Assembly: GCA_035222895.1 (NCBI GenBank)
Contig: JAVYIG010000604.1
Coordinates: forward strand, 434,001-498,000
Direction: 5' to 3'
Origin: Strongylocentrotus droebachiensis
Taxonomy: Eukaryota; Echinodermata; Echinoidea; Camarodonta; Strongylocentrotidae
DNA: 64,000 nucleotides
Notes under the pieces: generated by a model
The model's input: the letters and a program-made list of their open reading frames with translations, nothing else
The model's database searches: none
What the model was told of the DNA's origin: nothing
Translations under genes and position numbers: made by a program
In this document: positions 11,501 through 19,047 of the stretch, piece by piece
Position numbering within the stretch: the stretch's first letter is position 1
Layout: each line of letters starts with the position of its first letter

Positions 11501-14500
11501 AAATCACCTTTTGAGCTCTATTTTCTTTCCAAGGAATTGACATTCATCTCATTCTTATTATTACAAGAATTGTGTTAAGGTATCTGAACTGATTAGAATG
11601 TAGGTTGAATAGATGAAATATGAAAGATCACAGGATCTTTACAAATGTTAGAATCACAGAAAATATCCTTTTACTGCAAATATAGGAATGACCCAATGTC
11701 GAACAAACTGAGCTAAAAAAATATAGGAGCATGACAACATGACAATTAAATGAAAAAAAAGTTTGGGTTACCGAGGTCGCAGGATCCTTGATTTATGTAC
11801 ATACATGCAGGCTTAGTATAGACACAGTCGCATTCACCTTGTTCAAACTACTTTGTAATCGCTGTTTCAGGTGGACCTATCGCTCTTAGGGAGGGGCAGG
11901 ACTACTTTATTGGATCCTCTAGCTTTCCAAGCAACTACCCAAGCAATGCAACCATCATGTGGCAAGTAACAACCTCTGACCGTTGCGCCATCCACATCAC
12001 TTTCATGACCTTCAGTACTGAGCCCATATATGACTACCTGGTTGTGGGATCGCAGGACGTTACACCCAAGAACATGGTCCATCGATGGACAGGAGGGGTG
12101 GTTCCTGCACCCCTCCATTTGAACTCCAACCAGGCATGGTTTCTCTTCATGTCAGACTCTGAGACGGAAGAGCAGGGGTTTGTGGCGAAGCTACAGGCTA
12201 TGTGTTCAAACTCAACAGGTTATTTATCTATATAATCTTTTGAATTTTTGCCATATCTAATAAAGTGATTTATTTAATCTTTTGAAATTTTGCCATATCT
12301 AATAAAGTGATTTATTCAATCTTTTTCATTTTTTGCCATATTCAATAAAGACTTGTGAGAGAACTAATTGTAAGTCCCCCAGTCAATTTCCTTATGTCAT
12401 ATATACAACGTTGTCATTGATATAAAAGTTATAAATGATTTAGACCAGTCCCAGCTCCTTATTTAAGACAGGGTCCTGATTTTACTTTAGGTTACAACAT
12501 ACATGAGATACAGCGATATCATTGCCAGCATATGTGATGGAAGTACTATATAGCAGAATTATGGTCTGAAAACAGACAAGTTATTTTCCTGTAGTTACCC
12601 AAGTGTTGGGGAATTTATGACAGTTAATTAGCGTATTGATCAGTATTTTTTTAAGTTGACCAGGAACAAACAATTACAAAATATTTTAAAGTGCACATGT
12701 AAACCAGAAAGAGCGCCTTGCCAAATTTCTTCTCCATGCATACAGCCTCTGTAGAGGAAGTGCGTCTGGTTGATGGCAATGTACCACAAGAGGGCAGACT
12801 TGAAGTCCTTTACCAAGGCCAATGGGGAACTGTTTGTGAGGACCTGTGGGAGAGGACGAATGCTGAGGTTGTGTGCAGGATGCTAGGGTACGAGGGAGCC
12901 GACTTGCAGTACTCGACCACCGACTTGTGGTGGCTCATCAGAGGCTCAGGACCTATCTGGATGGATAATGTACGTTGCCAAGGCAACGAGTCCAGTCTTG
13001 ATGAGTGCAGCCATCTTGGATTGGGTGTCCACAACTGCGACCACTCCAAAGATGTGGGTGTGACCTGCAGAACAGGATCAGAAGGTATGTAGACATTCTG
13101 TGCTCTATTTGCTTGAGAAATAAACCGAGATGAATGTAACTGCATGCCTCCGCCAGTATATTTGTTCATGGATCATTGATCCGAATCTAATCCTTTGCCG
13201 ATTAGCATCTGACCTCCCAAACCCCACCTCTTTTCATTTAATCTATTCATCATGCTCATATATAACTGTGGTTGGACCAGTTTGGTCAACTTTAGTTCAG
13301 GTTTTGCCAAGTTATCACAATATAAATATATTTCTGGCATTTTTAAACACTTGTATGATCCTGTAACTTTTGACTTCTCTCACCCAAAATTTGTTCATCC
13401 TTGCATACTCATTCACAATTCATCAAAGTTTGGTTTGAATTGGTTTTGTACTTTTCAGGTAATCGTGGTAACAAGCTATTTTAACCCTAATACCTTTCAC
13501 TTCATACACCCGAAATCTAATCAGTTCATCCTTGCATATTACTACATACAGGATCCAAATTCGGTTAAAATCCATTCAATGGAGGTACTCGAGTTATCAC
13601 GATAACGAACTATTTTCTGGTAGTTTTTAACACTTTATTACGGTTACCTTTAACCTTTTACACTCAGAATATATTCACTTCATTCTTGCATGCTCATACA
13701 TAGTTGTTCCAAGTTTGGTCAAAATCCTTTCGATCAACGTTTCTTGAATTATCGAGTAACAAAACGCATGACGGACTGATGGACGGGCAACATAAAAACA
13801 TAATGCCCCCTGCACCACCTTTTGTTGCAGAGGCATAATCATCTTTTACTCTTGCGTAGATATTCAAATGCACATCAATTGTCTAAGGCTACACTTCGTT
13901 CTAGGAAAATTCTCCATAGAATGTTTAAATATTTCTTGCAAATGTCTTCTTGATTAGTGATCTGATGTTCAGAGCCATTAATTATAACTCATGTCTTTTG
14001 AGGAAAATATGTTGAAGGATGTAGAACATGTCACCTTTTCCCTTTGGATAGCCTTTCCAGACAGATATATCATGTATTAAGCCTATAGCTAATGAAAGGA
14101 TTCAGAAGTCAACTAGTTTATCGGTTCTCATTTCTTTTCCATATTTTTTGCTGCAGCCAATCCTTCCATTGACAATTCAGCCATCATCCGCCTTGTGAAC
14201 GGCAACCGGCCAAGCGAGGGCAGGGTAGAAGTATTCCGAGGCCGAAGCTGGGGGACGGTCTGCGATGACTACTGGGGGATAGAGGATGCAAACGTGGCTT
14301 GTAAGATGCTGGGGTACGAGAGGGCCGAATTGGCTTACAGAGAGGCCAAGTTTGGTGAGGGAGACGGGGCCATTTTGCTTGACGATGTCTCTTGCACCGG
14401 GACAGAGCCCAGTCTGTTTGCATGCGATCATAGCGATTTTGCTGACTGTTCTCATGCTGAAGATGCTGGTGTGAAGTGCCTTGAGACCAGCGGCAGAGAT

Positions 14501-14515
14501 CTGTCGTTAGCCTAG
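1227..14515 (+). CDS. Kringle/SRCR/CUB mosaic secreted protein, 3' part of gene (17 exons)
   Basis: Seen: 17 exons with consensus acceptors and donors join in one frame to a TAG at 14513-14515, giving 1259 residues plus one split codon at the left edge. Domain order with approximate residues: kringles 1-3 (1-298), kringle 4 (299-392), SRCR1 (about 405-510), linkers L1-L2 (511-564), CUB1 (565-681), linkers L3-L5 (682-761), CUB2 (762-878), linkers L6-L7 (879-912), CUB3 (913-1028), SRCR2 (1029-1141), SRCR3 (1142-1259). All exon borders are phase 1 except one phase 0 border inside kringle 4. Known of the families: kringle, SRCR and CUB are disulfide-rich extracellular binding modules combined in neurotrypsin-like and invertebrate scavenger-receptor proteins. 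Inferred: a secreted recognition or matrix protein; no protease domain or membrane helix is present here. Signal peptide and 5' exons are outside the window. Possible polyadenylation signals AATAAA lie at 15167 and 15284, inside a repeat. Confidence 0.85.
2307..2630 (+). CDS. Gene A exon: kringle 2 plus Thr-rich tail
   Basis: A 324-base phase 1-1 exon (acceptor AG 2305-2306, donor GTAAGA at 2631). Six cysteines in kringle spacing, with motifs DYRGN, TCQQW, DHNLCRNP and VWCYTT. It is 13 codons longer than kringles 1 and 3 because a Thr/Ser/Pro-rich tail (ETTTAETTS and onward), a likely O-glycosylated spacer, follows the last cysteine. Confidence 0.93.
2868..3026 (+). repeat. Second copy of an intronic block also found at window start
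   Basis: This stretch upstream of kringle 3 matches bases 1-172 almost base for base, with a few substitutions and small indels. Both start TGTAGGTAAAC and end near a GGAAAGTCGCAT motif. Homology is confined to the intron; the left copy is not followed at the same distance by a kringle exon. It is best read as a remnant of the tandem duplication that multiplied kringle exons. Confidence 0.85.
3106..3390 (+). CDS. Gene A exon: kringle 3
   Basis: A 285-base phase 1-1 exon, acceptor CACAG ending 3105 and donor GTGAGT at 3391. Six cysteines with TYRGE, TCQKW, DHNYCRN and AWCYTTD. It has the same length as kringle 1 and similar N-terminal residues, so these two look like the more recent duplicates. 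Confidence 0.93.
3737..3993 (+). CDS. Gene A exon: kringle 4, first five cysteines
   Basis: A 257-base exon starting in phase 1 (acceptor CCTTAG ending 3736) and ending in phase 0 at GAG before GTACAT. It encodes five of six kringle cysteines (SDCYTN, TCQAW, HNYCRNP, AWCYTTDP, YCSIG). The sixth comes from the next exon: counting CAA-TGT at 4637 as its first codons places a cysteine exactly eight residues after the fifth, the spacing of the other three kringles. This is the only phase change in the gene fragment. Confidence 0.9.
4637..5015 (+). CDS. Gene A exon: kringle 4 last Cys, spacer and SRCR1
   Basis: A 379-base exon, phase 0 to phase 1. Two in-frame acceptors exist, AG at 4635-4636 and at 4653-4654; the first has a pyrimidine tract and restores the sixth kringle cysteine, so it is preferred. 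After a Glu-rich then Thr/Pro/Ser spacer comes an SRCR domain with VRLSKG, GRVEI, WGTICDDLWG, VCRMLGY, PIWLDNVDC, LECQHDD, HNCQHSEDAGVEC. Donor GTGCGT follows 5015. Confidence 0.9.
5428..5997 (+). repeat. AGT trinucleotide microsatellite around linker L1
   Basis: Runs of AGT with scattered AAT, AGA and TTG variants occupy about 5428-5478 and 5680-5997, interrupted by linker exon L1 and its short flanks. These tracts recur beside linkers L2-L5, so the microsatellite is part of the duplicated unit. Confidence 0.9.
5518..5598 (+). CDS. Gene A linker exon L1 (copy 1 of 5)
   Basis: An 81-base phase 1-1 exon with acceptor CATATGCAG ending 5517 and donor GTGAGA at 5599. It encodes a Ser/Thr-rich stretch (ASETTISSITASNTASSEQ, then a QVHSN end). 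A second GT lies inside the end of the exon (CAG|GTACAC), but only the AATG donor keeps the 1-1 phase shared by all copies. A mucin-like O-glycosylated spacer between SRCR1 and the CUB region is inferred. Confidence 0.8.
6051..6131 (+). CDS. Gene A linker exon L2 (copy 2 of 5)
   Basis: An 81-base phase 1-1 exon, acceptor ATGTAG ending 6050, donor GTAAGA at 6132. Its product differs from L1 by a few residues (AGETTIPSITASITASSEQ). Its flanks and downstream intron (to about 6760) match those of L5, placing L2 in the duplicated linker-CUB block. Confidence 0.8.
6766..6991 (+). mobile_element. 5'-truncated non-LTR retrotransposon 3' end
   Basis: This insert is absent at the matching place in the sister intron (about 9535). 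It encodes the end of a reverse transcriptase ORF, with ELWNKLPSHF followed by IKSLLKTHFF and a stop, typical of CR1/L2/Jockey-group C termini. It ends in a TTATTATT tail. TTGAT occurs on both sides (6761-6765 and 6987-6991), a 5-base target-site duplication. Seen directly except the family assignment, which is by motif. Confidence 0.8.
7037..7387 (+). CDS. Gene A exon: CUB1
   Basis: A 351-base phase 1-1 exon, acceptor TTCAAG ending 7036, donor GTAAAC at 7388. CUB features: SPNYPANY, LWVINMPEDC, a TEKFYDALTV strand, the IRFIADN strand and GFRAEL near the end. The first canonical CUB cysteine is absent; the only cysteines are in PEDC and ASC near the exon end, so the usual two-disulfide pattern is not present. 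Confidence 0.9.
7440..7562 (+). repeat. AGT microsatellite upstream of linker L3
   Basis: Imperfect AGT trinucleotide run between CUB1 and linker L3, in the same relative place as the tracts before the other linker exons. Confidence 0.85.
7619..7696 (+). CDS. Gene A linker exon L3 (copy 3 of 5)
   Basis: A 78-base phase 1-1 exon, acceptor ATGCAG ending 7618, donor GTAAGA at 7697. Compared with the other copies it lacks one codon (ETTSS instead of ETTISS), an in-frame loss. That supports purifying pressure on frame and makes a non-coding explanation less likely. Confidence 0.8.
7757..8272 (+). repeat. ATT/AGT microsatellite with 123-bp internal duplication
   Basis: A TTATTATT run (about 7760-7793) passes into a long imperfect AGT array. 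A 123-base segment starting at 7848 is repeated directly from 7971; 123 is a multiple of three, so the trinucleotide register is preserved. It separates linkers L3 and L4. Confidence 0.9.
8328..8408 (+). CDS. Gene A linker exon L4 (copy 4 of 5)
   Basis: An 81-base phase 1-1 exon, acceptor ATGCAG ending 8327, donor GTAAGA at 8409. The product closely matches L1 and L2 (AGETTIPSITASNTASSEQ). The upstream 50 bases and downstream 60 bases are nearly identical to those of L3 and L5. Confidence 0.8.
8462..8772 (+). repeat. ATT then AGT microsatellite between L4 and L5
   Basis: A TTATTATT run of about 55 bases is followed by an imperfect AGT array that is a shortened version of 7757-8272. A 61-codon valine/serine-rich frame over it is translated microsatellite, not a gene. 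Confidence 0.9.
8827..8907 (+). CDS. Gene A linker exon L5 (copy 5 of 5)
   Basis: An 81-base phase 1-1 exon, acceptor ATGCAG ending 8826, donor GTAAGA at 8908. It begins AGETTISSITASITASSEQ and has the same last residues as the other copies. It leads into the second linker-CUB block; the following 600 bases align with the intron after L2. Confidence 0.8.
9584..9934 (+). CDS. Gene A exon: CUB2
   Basis: A 351-base phase 1-1 exon, acceptor TTCAAG ending 9583, donor GTAAGC at 9935. It has the same length as CUB1 and is near identical in its first third (SPNYPANYDSN, MPEDC), with clustered differences in the middle strands (TENSYDVLLV instead of TEKFYDALTV). It shares CUB1's two-cysteine pattern. 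Confidence 0.9.
9935..10435. other. Gene A intron, nothing further seen
   Basis: AT-rich intron after CUB2 with no recognisable exon or element on either strand, ending in the acceptor TTGTACAG of linker L6. Confidence 0.6.
10436..10486 (+). CDS. Gene A short linker exon L6
   Basis: A 51-base phase 1-1 exon, acceptor TACAG ending 10435, donor GTAAGA at 10487. It encodes 17 residues rich in Thr, Arg and Gln (TTTARQTTRQTTQDYN). It is unrelated in sequence to L1-L5. Accepted on splice sites, phase and composition; transcript support would be needed to confirm it. Confidence 0.65.
11150..11305 (+). mobile_element. hAT-type MITE with 8-bp target duplication
   Basis: A 156-base element with terminal inverted repeats beginning CAGAGCCATCTATACAC. 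It is flanked by perfect copies of CTGATGGT (11142-11149 and 11306-11313). An 8-base target duplication with CA..TG ends is the hAT superfamily pattern. No coding capacity, so non-autonomous. A diverged relative in reverse orientation lies at 38691-38849. Confidence 0.9.
11400..11450 (+). CDS. Gene A short linker exon L7
   Basis: A 51-base phase 1-1 exon with a strong pyrimidine tract, acceptor CACCAG ending 11399 and donor GTATGA at 11451. It encodes 17 residues (LTSEAPWTIGENVDST plus a split codon), a spacer before CUB3. Accepted on splice sites and phase. Confidence 0.65.
11871..12218 (+). CDS. Gene A exon: CUB3
   Basis: A 348-base phase 1-1 exon, acceptor TTTCAG ending 11870. The donor GTTATT after 12218 is weak but is the only one preserving phase. 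CUB residues: SSSFPSNYPSN, IMWQVTTSDRC, FSTEPIYDYLVVG, WFLFMSDS, GFVAKL. Again only two cysteines (SDRC and AMC), in the same positions as CUB1 and CUB2, although the rest is quite diverged. Confidence 0.88.
12232..12353 (+). repeat. 42-bp tandem repeat, three copies
   Basis: Three successive units containing TTTGCCATATCTAATAAAG, each followed by TGATTTAT in the first two. It lies in the intron between CUB3 and SRCR2. Each unit carries an AATAAA hexamer, so premature polyadenylation after CUB3 is possible but unproven. Confidence 0.85.
12746..13084 (+). CDS. Gene A exon: SRCR2
   Basis: A 339-base phase 1-1 exon, acceptor ATACAG ending 12745, donor GTATGT at 13085. SRCR signatures: VRLVDG, EGRLEVLY, WGTVCEDLW, VVCRMLGYEGA, PIWMDNVRCQGNE, LDECSHLG, HNCDHSKDVGVTC. 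It has six cysteines. It lies 527 bases after CUB3. Confidence 0.93.
13190..13838 (+). repeat. Periodic dispersed repeat, copy 1
   Basis: Roughly 130-base units repeat phrases such as CTTGCATACTCA, AAGTTTGG and a TTATCACGATAA-like block. The stretch ends with a GACGGACTGATGGACGGG stretch and CTGCACCACC. The same phrases in the same order recur at 62800-63340. Frames over it are low-complexity and not genes. Confidence 0.75.
14157..14515 (+). CDS. Gene A terminal exon: SRCR3 and stop
   Basis: A 359-base exon, acceptor CTGCAG ending 14156. It encodes IIRLVNGN, GRVEVFRG, WGTVCDDYWG, VACKMLGYERA, AILLDDVSC, SLFACDH, CSHAEDAGVKC and then a short hydrophilic tail ending LSLA and TAG. No good donor precedes the stop, so this is the last coding exon. 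No hydrophobic segment follows the domain, which argues for secretion. Confidence 0.9.
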
Positions 14516-14539
14516 GGGGATACAGACCAGAAGCAGTCC

Positions 14540-15560
14540 TCCTGGGGGACCCCATTTTTCAAATACCCAAAAGGTGCCCCTCTTTAACATAAAGTACCCC
14601 TTTTACTTTAACAAGTGCCCCTATTAACTTGAAAAAGTGCCCCTTCCCCTTTTAACCTCAGATGAGTGCCCCCTCTTTATTTTGACACGTGCCTCTTTTC
14701 CTGTACAAGTTCCCATTTTCCTTTTCACTAAGTGTCAATTTTTCATTCTCATATCAAATTCCCTTTTTAATTTGTTAGAAAGCGCCCTTTTCGGAAAGGA
14801 GAAGTGCCCCTTTTCACCTTTGATACGTGCCTCCTTCACCTCTGATAATTGCCCTATTCCGATCTGAGAGATGCCCCTTTTACTCTGCCAAGTGCCCCTT
14901 CCCCTTTTAATAACTACCCCCTTTTTAATTGGATAAGCGCCCCTATCCCTAATGATAAGGGACCCCATTTAAAAAAGAGCCCCTTCCCATAAACTTCCCT
15001 TTTCATTTACTTTTCATAAGTGTCCTTTCACCTCCGATAATTGCCCCTATTCAAATCCGAGAGATACTCGTTTTACTTTGACAAGTGCCTCTTCCCCTCC
15101 TGATTTAGTGTACATTTTCACCTCTAATAACTGCCCCTTTTATTTGACACGCCCTCTTTCCATTCTAATAAAAAATGTATGTTCTTTTTTCTTCTTATAA
15201 GTGGCCCTTTCCTTCTCATAACTACCTCTTTTCATTTCTGATTAGTGCCCGGTTTATTTTAACATGTGCCTCTTTTTCTTTTTAATAAAGAGCCACTTCC
15301 CCTTTCTCATAAAAAGCCCCCTCCCATTAAATTCTGATCGGTGCCCCTTTTCTTTCAACTAATGCACATTTTCCTTTATCATAAATGTCCCTTTTTCATT
15401 CTCATAACTGCCCCTTTTCATATCTGGTCAGAGCCTATTTTCAGGTGCATTAAGTATCCCCTTTTCACCTCTGATAATTACCCTTTGTACTTCGACAAAA
15501 TTGCTCCTTTTCTTTTCTAATAAGTGATCCCTTTTCCTCTTATCATTAAACGTGCACCTA
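14540..15560 (+). repeat. GTGCCCCTTTT-type degenerate array, copy 1
   Basis: About 1 kb of imperfect units of roughly 20-30 bases, each with a GTGCCCCTTTT-like core and a TGATAA or CATAAGT-like spacer. It starts about 25 bases after the gene A stop codon, so it would form the 3' untranslated region. Related arrays lie at 36060-36950, 50140-51600 (opposite orientation) and 52985-53260. Confidence 0.85.
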
Positions 15561-15929
15561 ATTTCAAGCGACTAAGAGCAATTTCCCCACAGCTCACTTG
15601 CACTTATAGATGATACAATTATGTTACTTATCAAATGTCTTTTTAATCTCCCGTTGCGAGAATGTGCTTATATTACATGCATCATCGATGTTAGAGAAGA
15701 AATGAATACTTACTTTACTTGTGTTTTATTTCTTTATCAATATGTGCGTAATTACTTTGTAGATGGAAAAAAAGAAGATTGTACTGCACGGACCGATCAG
15801 TCTTTTAGATTAAACTTTCTTTTGGATATCTAATATACTTTTCGTCATTTTCGGGTGTATATATTAGGTGTCCGTATCGTATAAACAGGGCTTGTAAGTA
15901 TCCCTGGTATAAAGGTGAAAGCGAAAGAG

Positions 15930-16545
15930 ACAGAAAACAGACAGAAAGGTAGGAGGGAGAGTGAAAATGCGTATAAAAAAATTTAGGAGGTAGAAAGTGG
16001 TAATGGCTGTGTGTCTTTGTGTTCGAATGTGCGGGTGGGTGTGCGATAGAGAGAGAGAGAGAGAGAAAGGTAGGAGGGAGAGTGAAAATGCGTATAAAAA
16101 AATTTAGGAGGTAGAAAATGGCTGTGTGTCTTTGTGTTCGAATGTGCGGGTGGGTGTGCGATAGAGAGAGAGAGAGAGAGAGAGAGAGGAAGAGAGGGGG
16201 GAGGGAAAAGCAAGTTGAAGAAAGAGAGGGGTAGAAGGAAACGTGCGAAAAATAACTGATAGAGAAGGGGAAGATATTGAGAATGAAGGAGAGATAGAGA
16301 AAGAGAGAGAAAGATAGACGAAGAGGGGGGGGGGCGTGGAAAAGCAAGTTGAAGAAAAAGAGGGGTAGAAGGAAACATGCGAAAGATGGTTGATAGAGAA
16401 GGGGAAGAGATTGAGAATGCAGGAGAGAGAGAGAGAGAGAGAGAGAGATAGGGGAGAGAGGTAGACAGAGAGAGAGAGAGAGAGAGAGTGAGAGATAGGG
16501 AGAGAGGTAGAGGTAGAGAGAGAGAGAGAGAGAGAGAGGGGAAGT
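15930..16545 (-). repeat. GA microsatellite with two duplicated 110-120 bp blocks
   Basis: GAGAGA runs alternate with two directly duplicated blocks: one containing AAATGCGTATAAAAAAATTT (about 15962 and 16086) and one containing GGAAAAGCAAGTTGAAGAAA (about 16204 and 16338). Long Ser/Leu-rich open frames on the minus strand here are translated CT repeats and are not annotated as genes. Confidence 0.9.
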
Positions 16546-16559
16546 GGGGGTGTCTGCTT

Positions 16560-18625
16560 CAACTATACAAGTACATAAATTAATAAAGACATACCACAGA
16601 TTTAGGTACATGATTATTTAATTAACCAAAAACTACGCCTTAGTTAGTACATATTTTGAGAGGAACATTGAAGAAAGGTGGAAAATATATTTTGTAACTG
16701 ATTATAAGTGACTTGGAAATTAGGAAAGTAATGAATACATTTCTTTATGTATAATTCAATAAGTAACATAAGGAGTAAATACATTTCGTTGAGCAAAAGT
16801 GAAATAATATAAGAAAGTATACCCAAATCATGCGAAAACAATCCCACCTCTCAACATGAAGGTCTCGTTCTGGAAAGAGCTAACCTGCTCTCTAGATACA
16901 GGTCTGGAGTGAAAATCCACACTCAAGAGTAGTTGAATTCACTATCAATGGAGTACTTTAAACCACTTCATTGGAGTAGATTCCTTTATATTTCGGAGTG
17001 GATTCAACTCTTAATGCAGTGATCGCTGATATGACTCATACAGAATGGATTTCCACTCCAACCCTCTGCTTTAAATGGAGTAGTCCCCTGATGAAGGGAG
17101 CACAAAGAATATAATTCTCTATTCCGTATACATTATCTATTGTGTGATATAGCGAATACATGCATTTAGTCTTAGATATAAATGATGACTTATAGTGCAC
17201 GATATCTGTTATTTAACGTCAATCCTCAGGTTCAACAATAGTACGGATGAAGAGGTTGCCGATCCCAAAATCAGTGTAAGTGTTCAACTCCTGTGGGAAA
17301 TATTTAATCATGGCTAAAGGTTAGGTCACATTGAAAACTACCGGCGATAAGAACAGTTAATGAAAAGATCAATAGCTAAAACTATGATGTTAAATTGTCA
17401 CCTCTAGTTCTAGAGGCACAGTAATAAAAACTAATGTACCTTGACAAGAATACTTCGATGTTGAATAAAAGAATAATGAAGTACAAACCAGTATTATGGT
17501 GAGAGTATGTTTAAGAAATGAGCTTAACGAGAGATAATTATAGGGCACATTTTATCACTGGATGAAAGGAAGCCATCTTTGTCCATGAATAATCTTAAAA
17601 TAAATTACATGTATTATTACAATTTTCATTTTCTTTTCGATTCAAATGAAAGTTGACGGAAAGGCGAACGCTTTTACCTTCGATTTCAATTTTTATATCT
17701 GAAAGATCTACATGCAACACGAGCTCAATTTTTGTTGTTGAGACATCAACCTAAAGCGATTTCAATAGCCATGTGCGCCACCTTAGTGTTAGTCCAGCCT
17801 CTGTACCGTTTTCGTTTAGCGCACCCAATCAGCTGATAAAATAACACACCCTCAACGTTGAAAGTAGACCTAGCCATTCCTCTAAATCTGTGTGGACGGA
17901 AATTTGGGGATTGCGCGATCAGTGGAGAGACCGCGATGTGTGTGGGGGATAAAAAGAACGAACGGACTGAATCTGGACTACCTTAGTGTGTGCAAACATA
18001 ACAATGAAGTTATTATGAACTCTGAAAGTGATCTCGAAAGTCTTTGCGATCGAGTTATACTTAATAGAAGAAAAAAACGAAAAAACAACAATTTATGACA
18101 TTCATATTCCTACGCACTGCTGATACCAACCCAGAAAAGCACATCAAATCTTTATCTCCTATGATAAAGAGTAACAATTTAGAGAGATTCTGCCATTATT
18201 CAAATGGACAATGGAACAATACGCAACTAGATACATGTACTTAAGATAAACGTTACGAATATTAAATGAAAGAAGACAATAGTTTGAGAAAATCTGTGTA
18301 GAAATACATGGGATCGCATAGAAGACATATTTATACAGGTGTATATACATTTTGTTTAAAGGCTTCCTACTTCCAACTAAAAGTACCATATATCTATTTG
18401 GCTATCACACAAAAATCAAAGTTTTATGGGCAAACACAAATATGAATCAAAGCACATGACACCGTCTCCAATTTCTAATTACCAATAAGATATCCTTCAC
18501 CAAGAGGCTGCGTTAATTAAATATCGTAGTATTTAACTTGATGTTTGAATCCATATTACAGAGGTTATATTTCCATATTACAATTGATTCCGTGCAAAGA
18601 GCCTATAAGAGGAGCTTTGACACTT
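16560..18625. other. Convergent intergenic region, no gene seen
   Basis: AT-rich DNA between the 3' ends of gene A and gene B. Small frames (for example 17892-18098) lack family motifs, splice context or compositional support. Part of it may be gene B 3' untranslated sequence, but no confident polyadenylation site was found. Confidence 0.6.
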
Positions 18626-18804
18626 GAAAGCCCCACTGTCCTACTTGTAGCTACTTGCTCCCTCTATATAGAAAACTTCCCCAATCGGCCATGATCCTCT
18701 TTTTCTTATGTTAGTTGAGAGCTGAGTTAATGAGATAGCCACCTGTCAGTGACCTCGCTGTGTGGTATAATCCCTTCTGGCCCAGTAGTATTGACGGTCT
18801 TTAA
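18626..18804 (+). repeat. Dispersed repeat (partner 60959-61152), copy 1
   Basis: About 180 bases nearly identical to 60959-61152, with shared phrases CACTGTCCTACTTGTAGC, GAGATAGCCACCTGTCAGTG and CTTCTGGCCCAGTAGT. The ends GAAAGC and GGTCTTTAA are imperfect inverted repeats (clearer in the other copy). It lies just past the gene B stop codon, so it may be transcribed in the 3' untranslated region. Confidence 0.85.
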
Positions 18805-18886
18805 TATTATACATGTACTTGTAATTTTACTCCAATCAGATCGATTTCTTCTTCTTTTTTTCTTTCTCTCTCTCTCTCTTCAAGCG

Positions 18887-19047
18887 TTAATAGCCCTTCT
18901 CGGTAACGCCCACTCTGCGATAGCCAATCAGCTCGGGGCGATGACGACGCATGCGCGCCATCATCAGCGCCATGATGACAGTAAGAGCGATGAGAACACA
19001 GATGGCGCTCACAGCCGCGATCATCAGGGGGTCATGAGATTCGGGTC
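18887..19047 (-). CDS. Gene B exon 10: transmembrane helix, tail and stop
   Basis: A 161-base exon starting in phase 1 (acceptor CTCTCCAG) and ending in TAA (complement of 18887-18889). It encodes PESHDP, then a hydrophobic run of about 24 residues (LMIAAVSAICVLIALTVI and on), then ARMRRHR and a tail ending VTEKGY. Positive residues after the helix predict an extracellular N terminus. Confidence 0.9.

Noticed and set aside
15805..16611. Long minus-strand Ser/Leu-rich open frames (up to 268 codons)
   Set aside because: They are translations of a GA/CT microsatellite with duplicated blocks; equivalent frames exist in more than one register and no splice or family signal is present.
16900..17095. 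Possible MITE with GGAGTGAAAATCCAC ends
   Set aside because: The inverted match is short and interrupted, with no target duplication; too weak to annotate.
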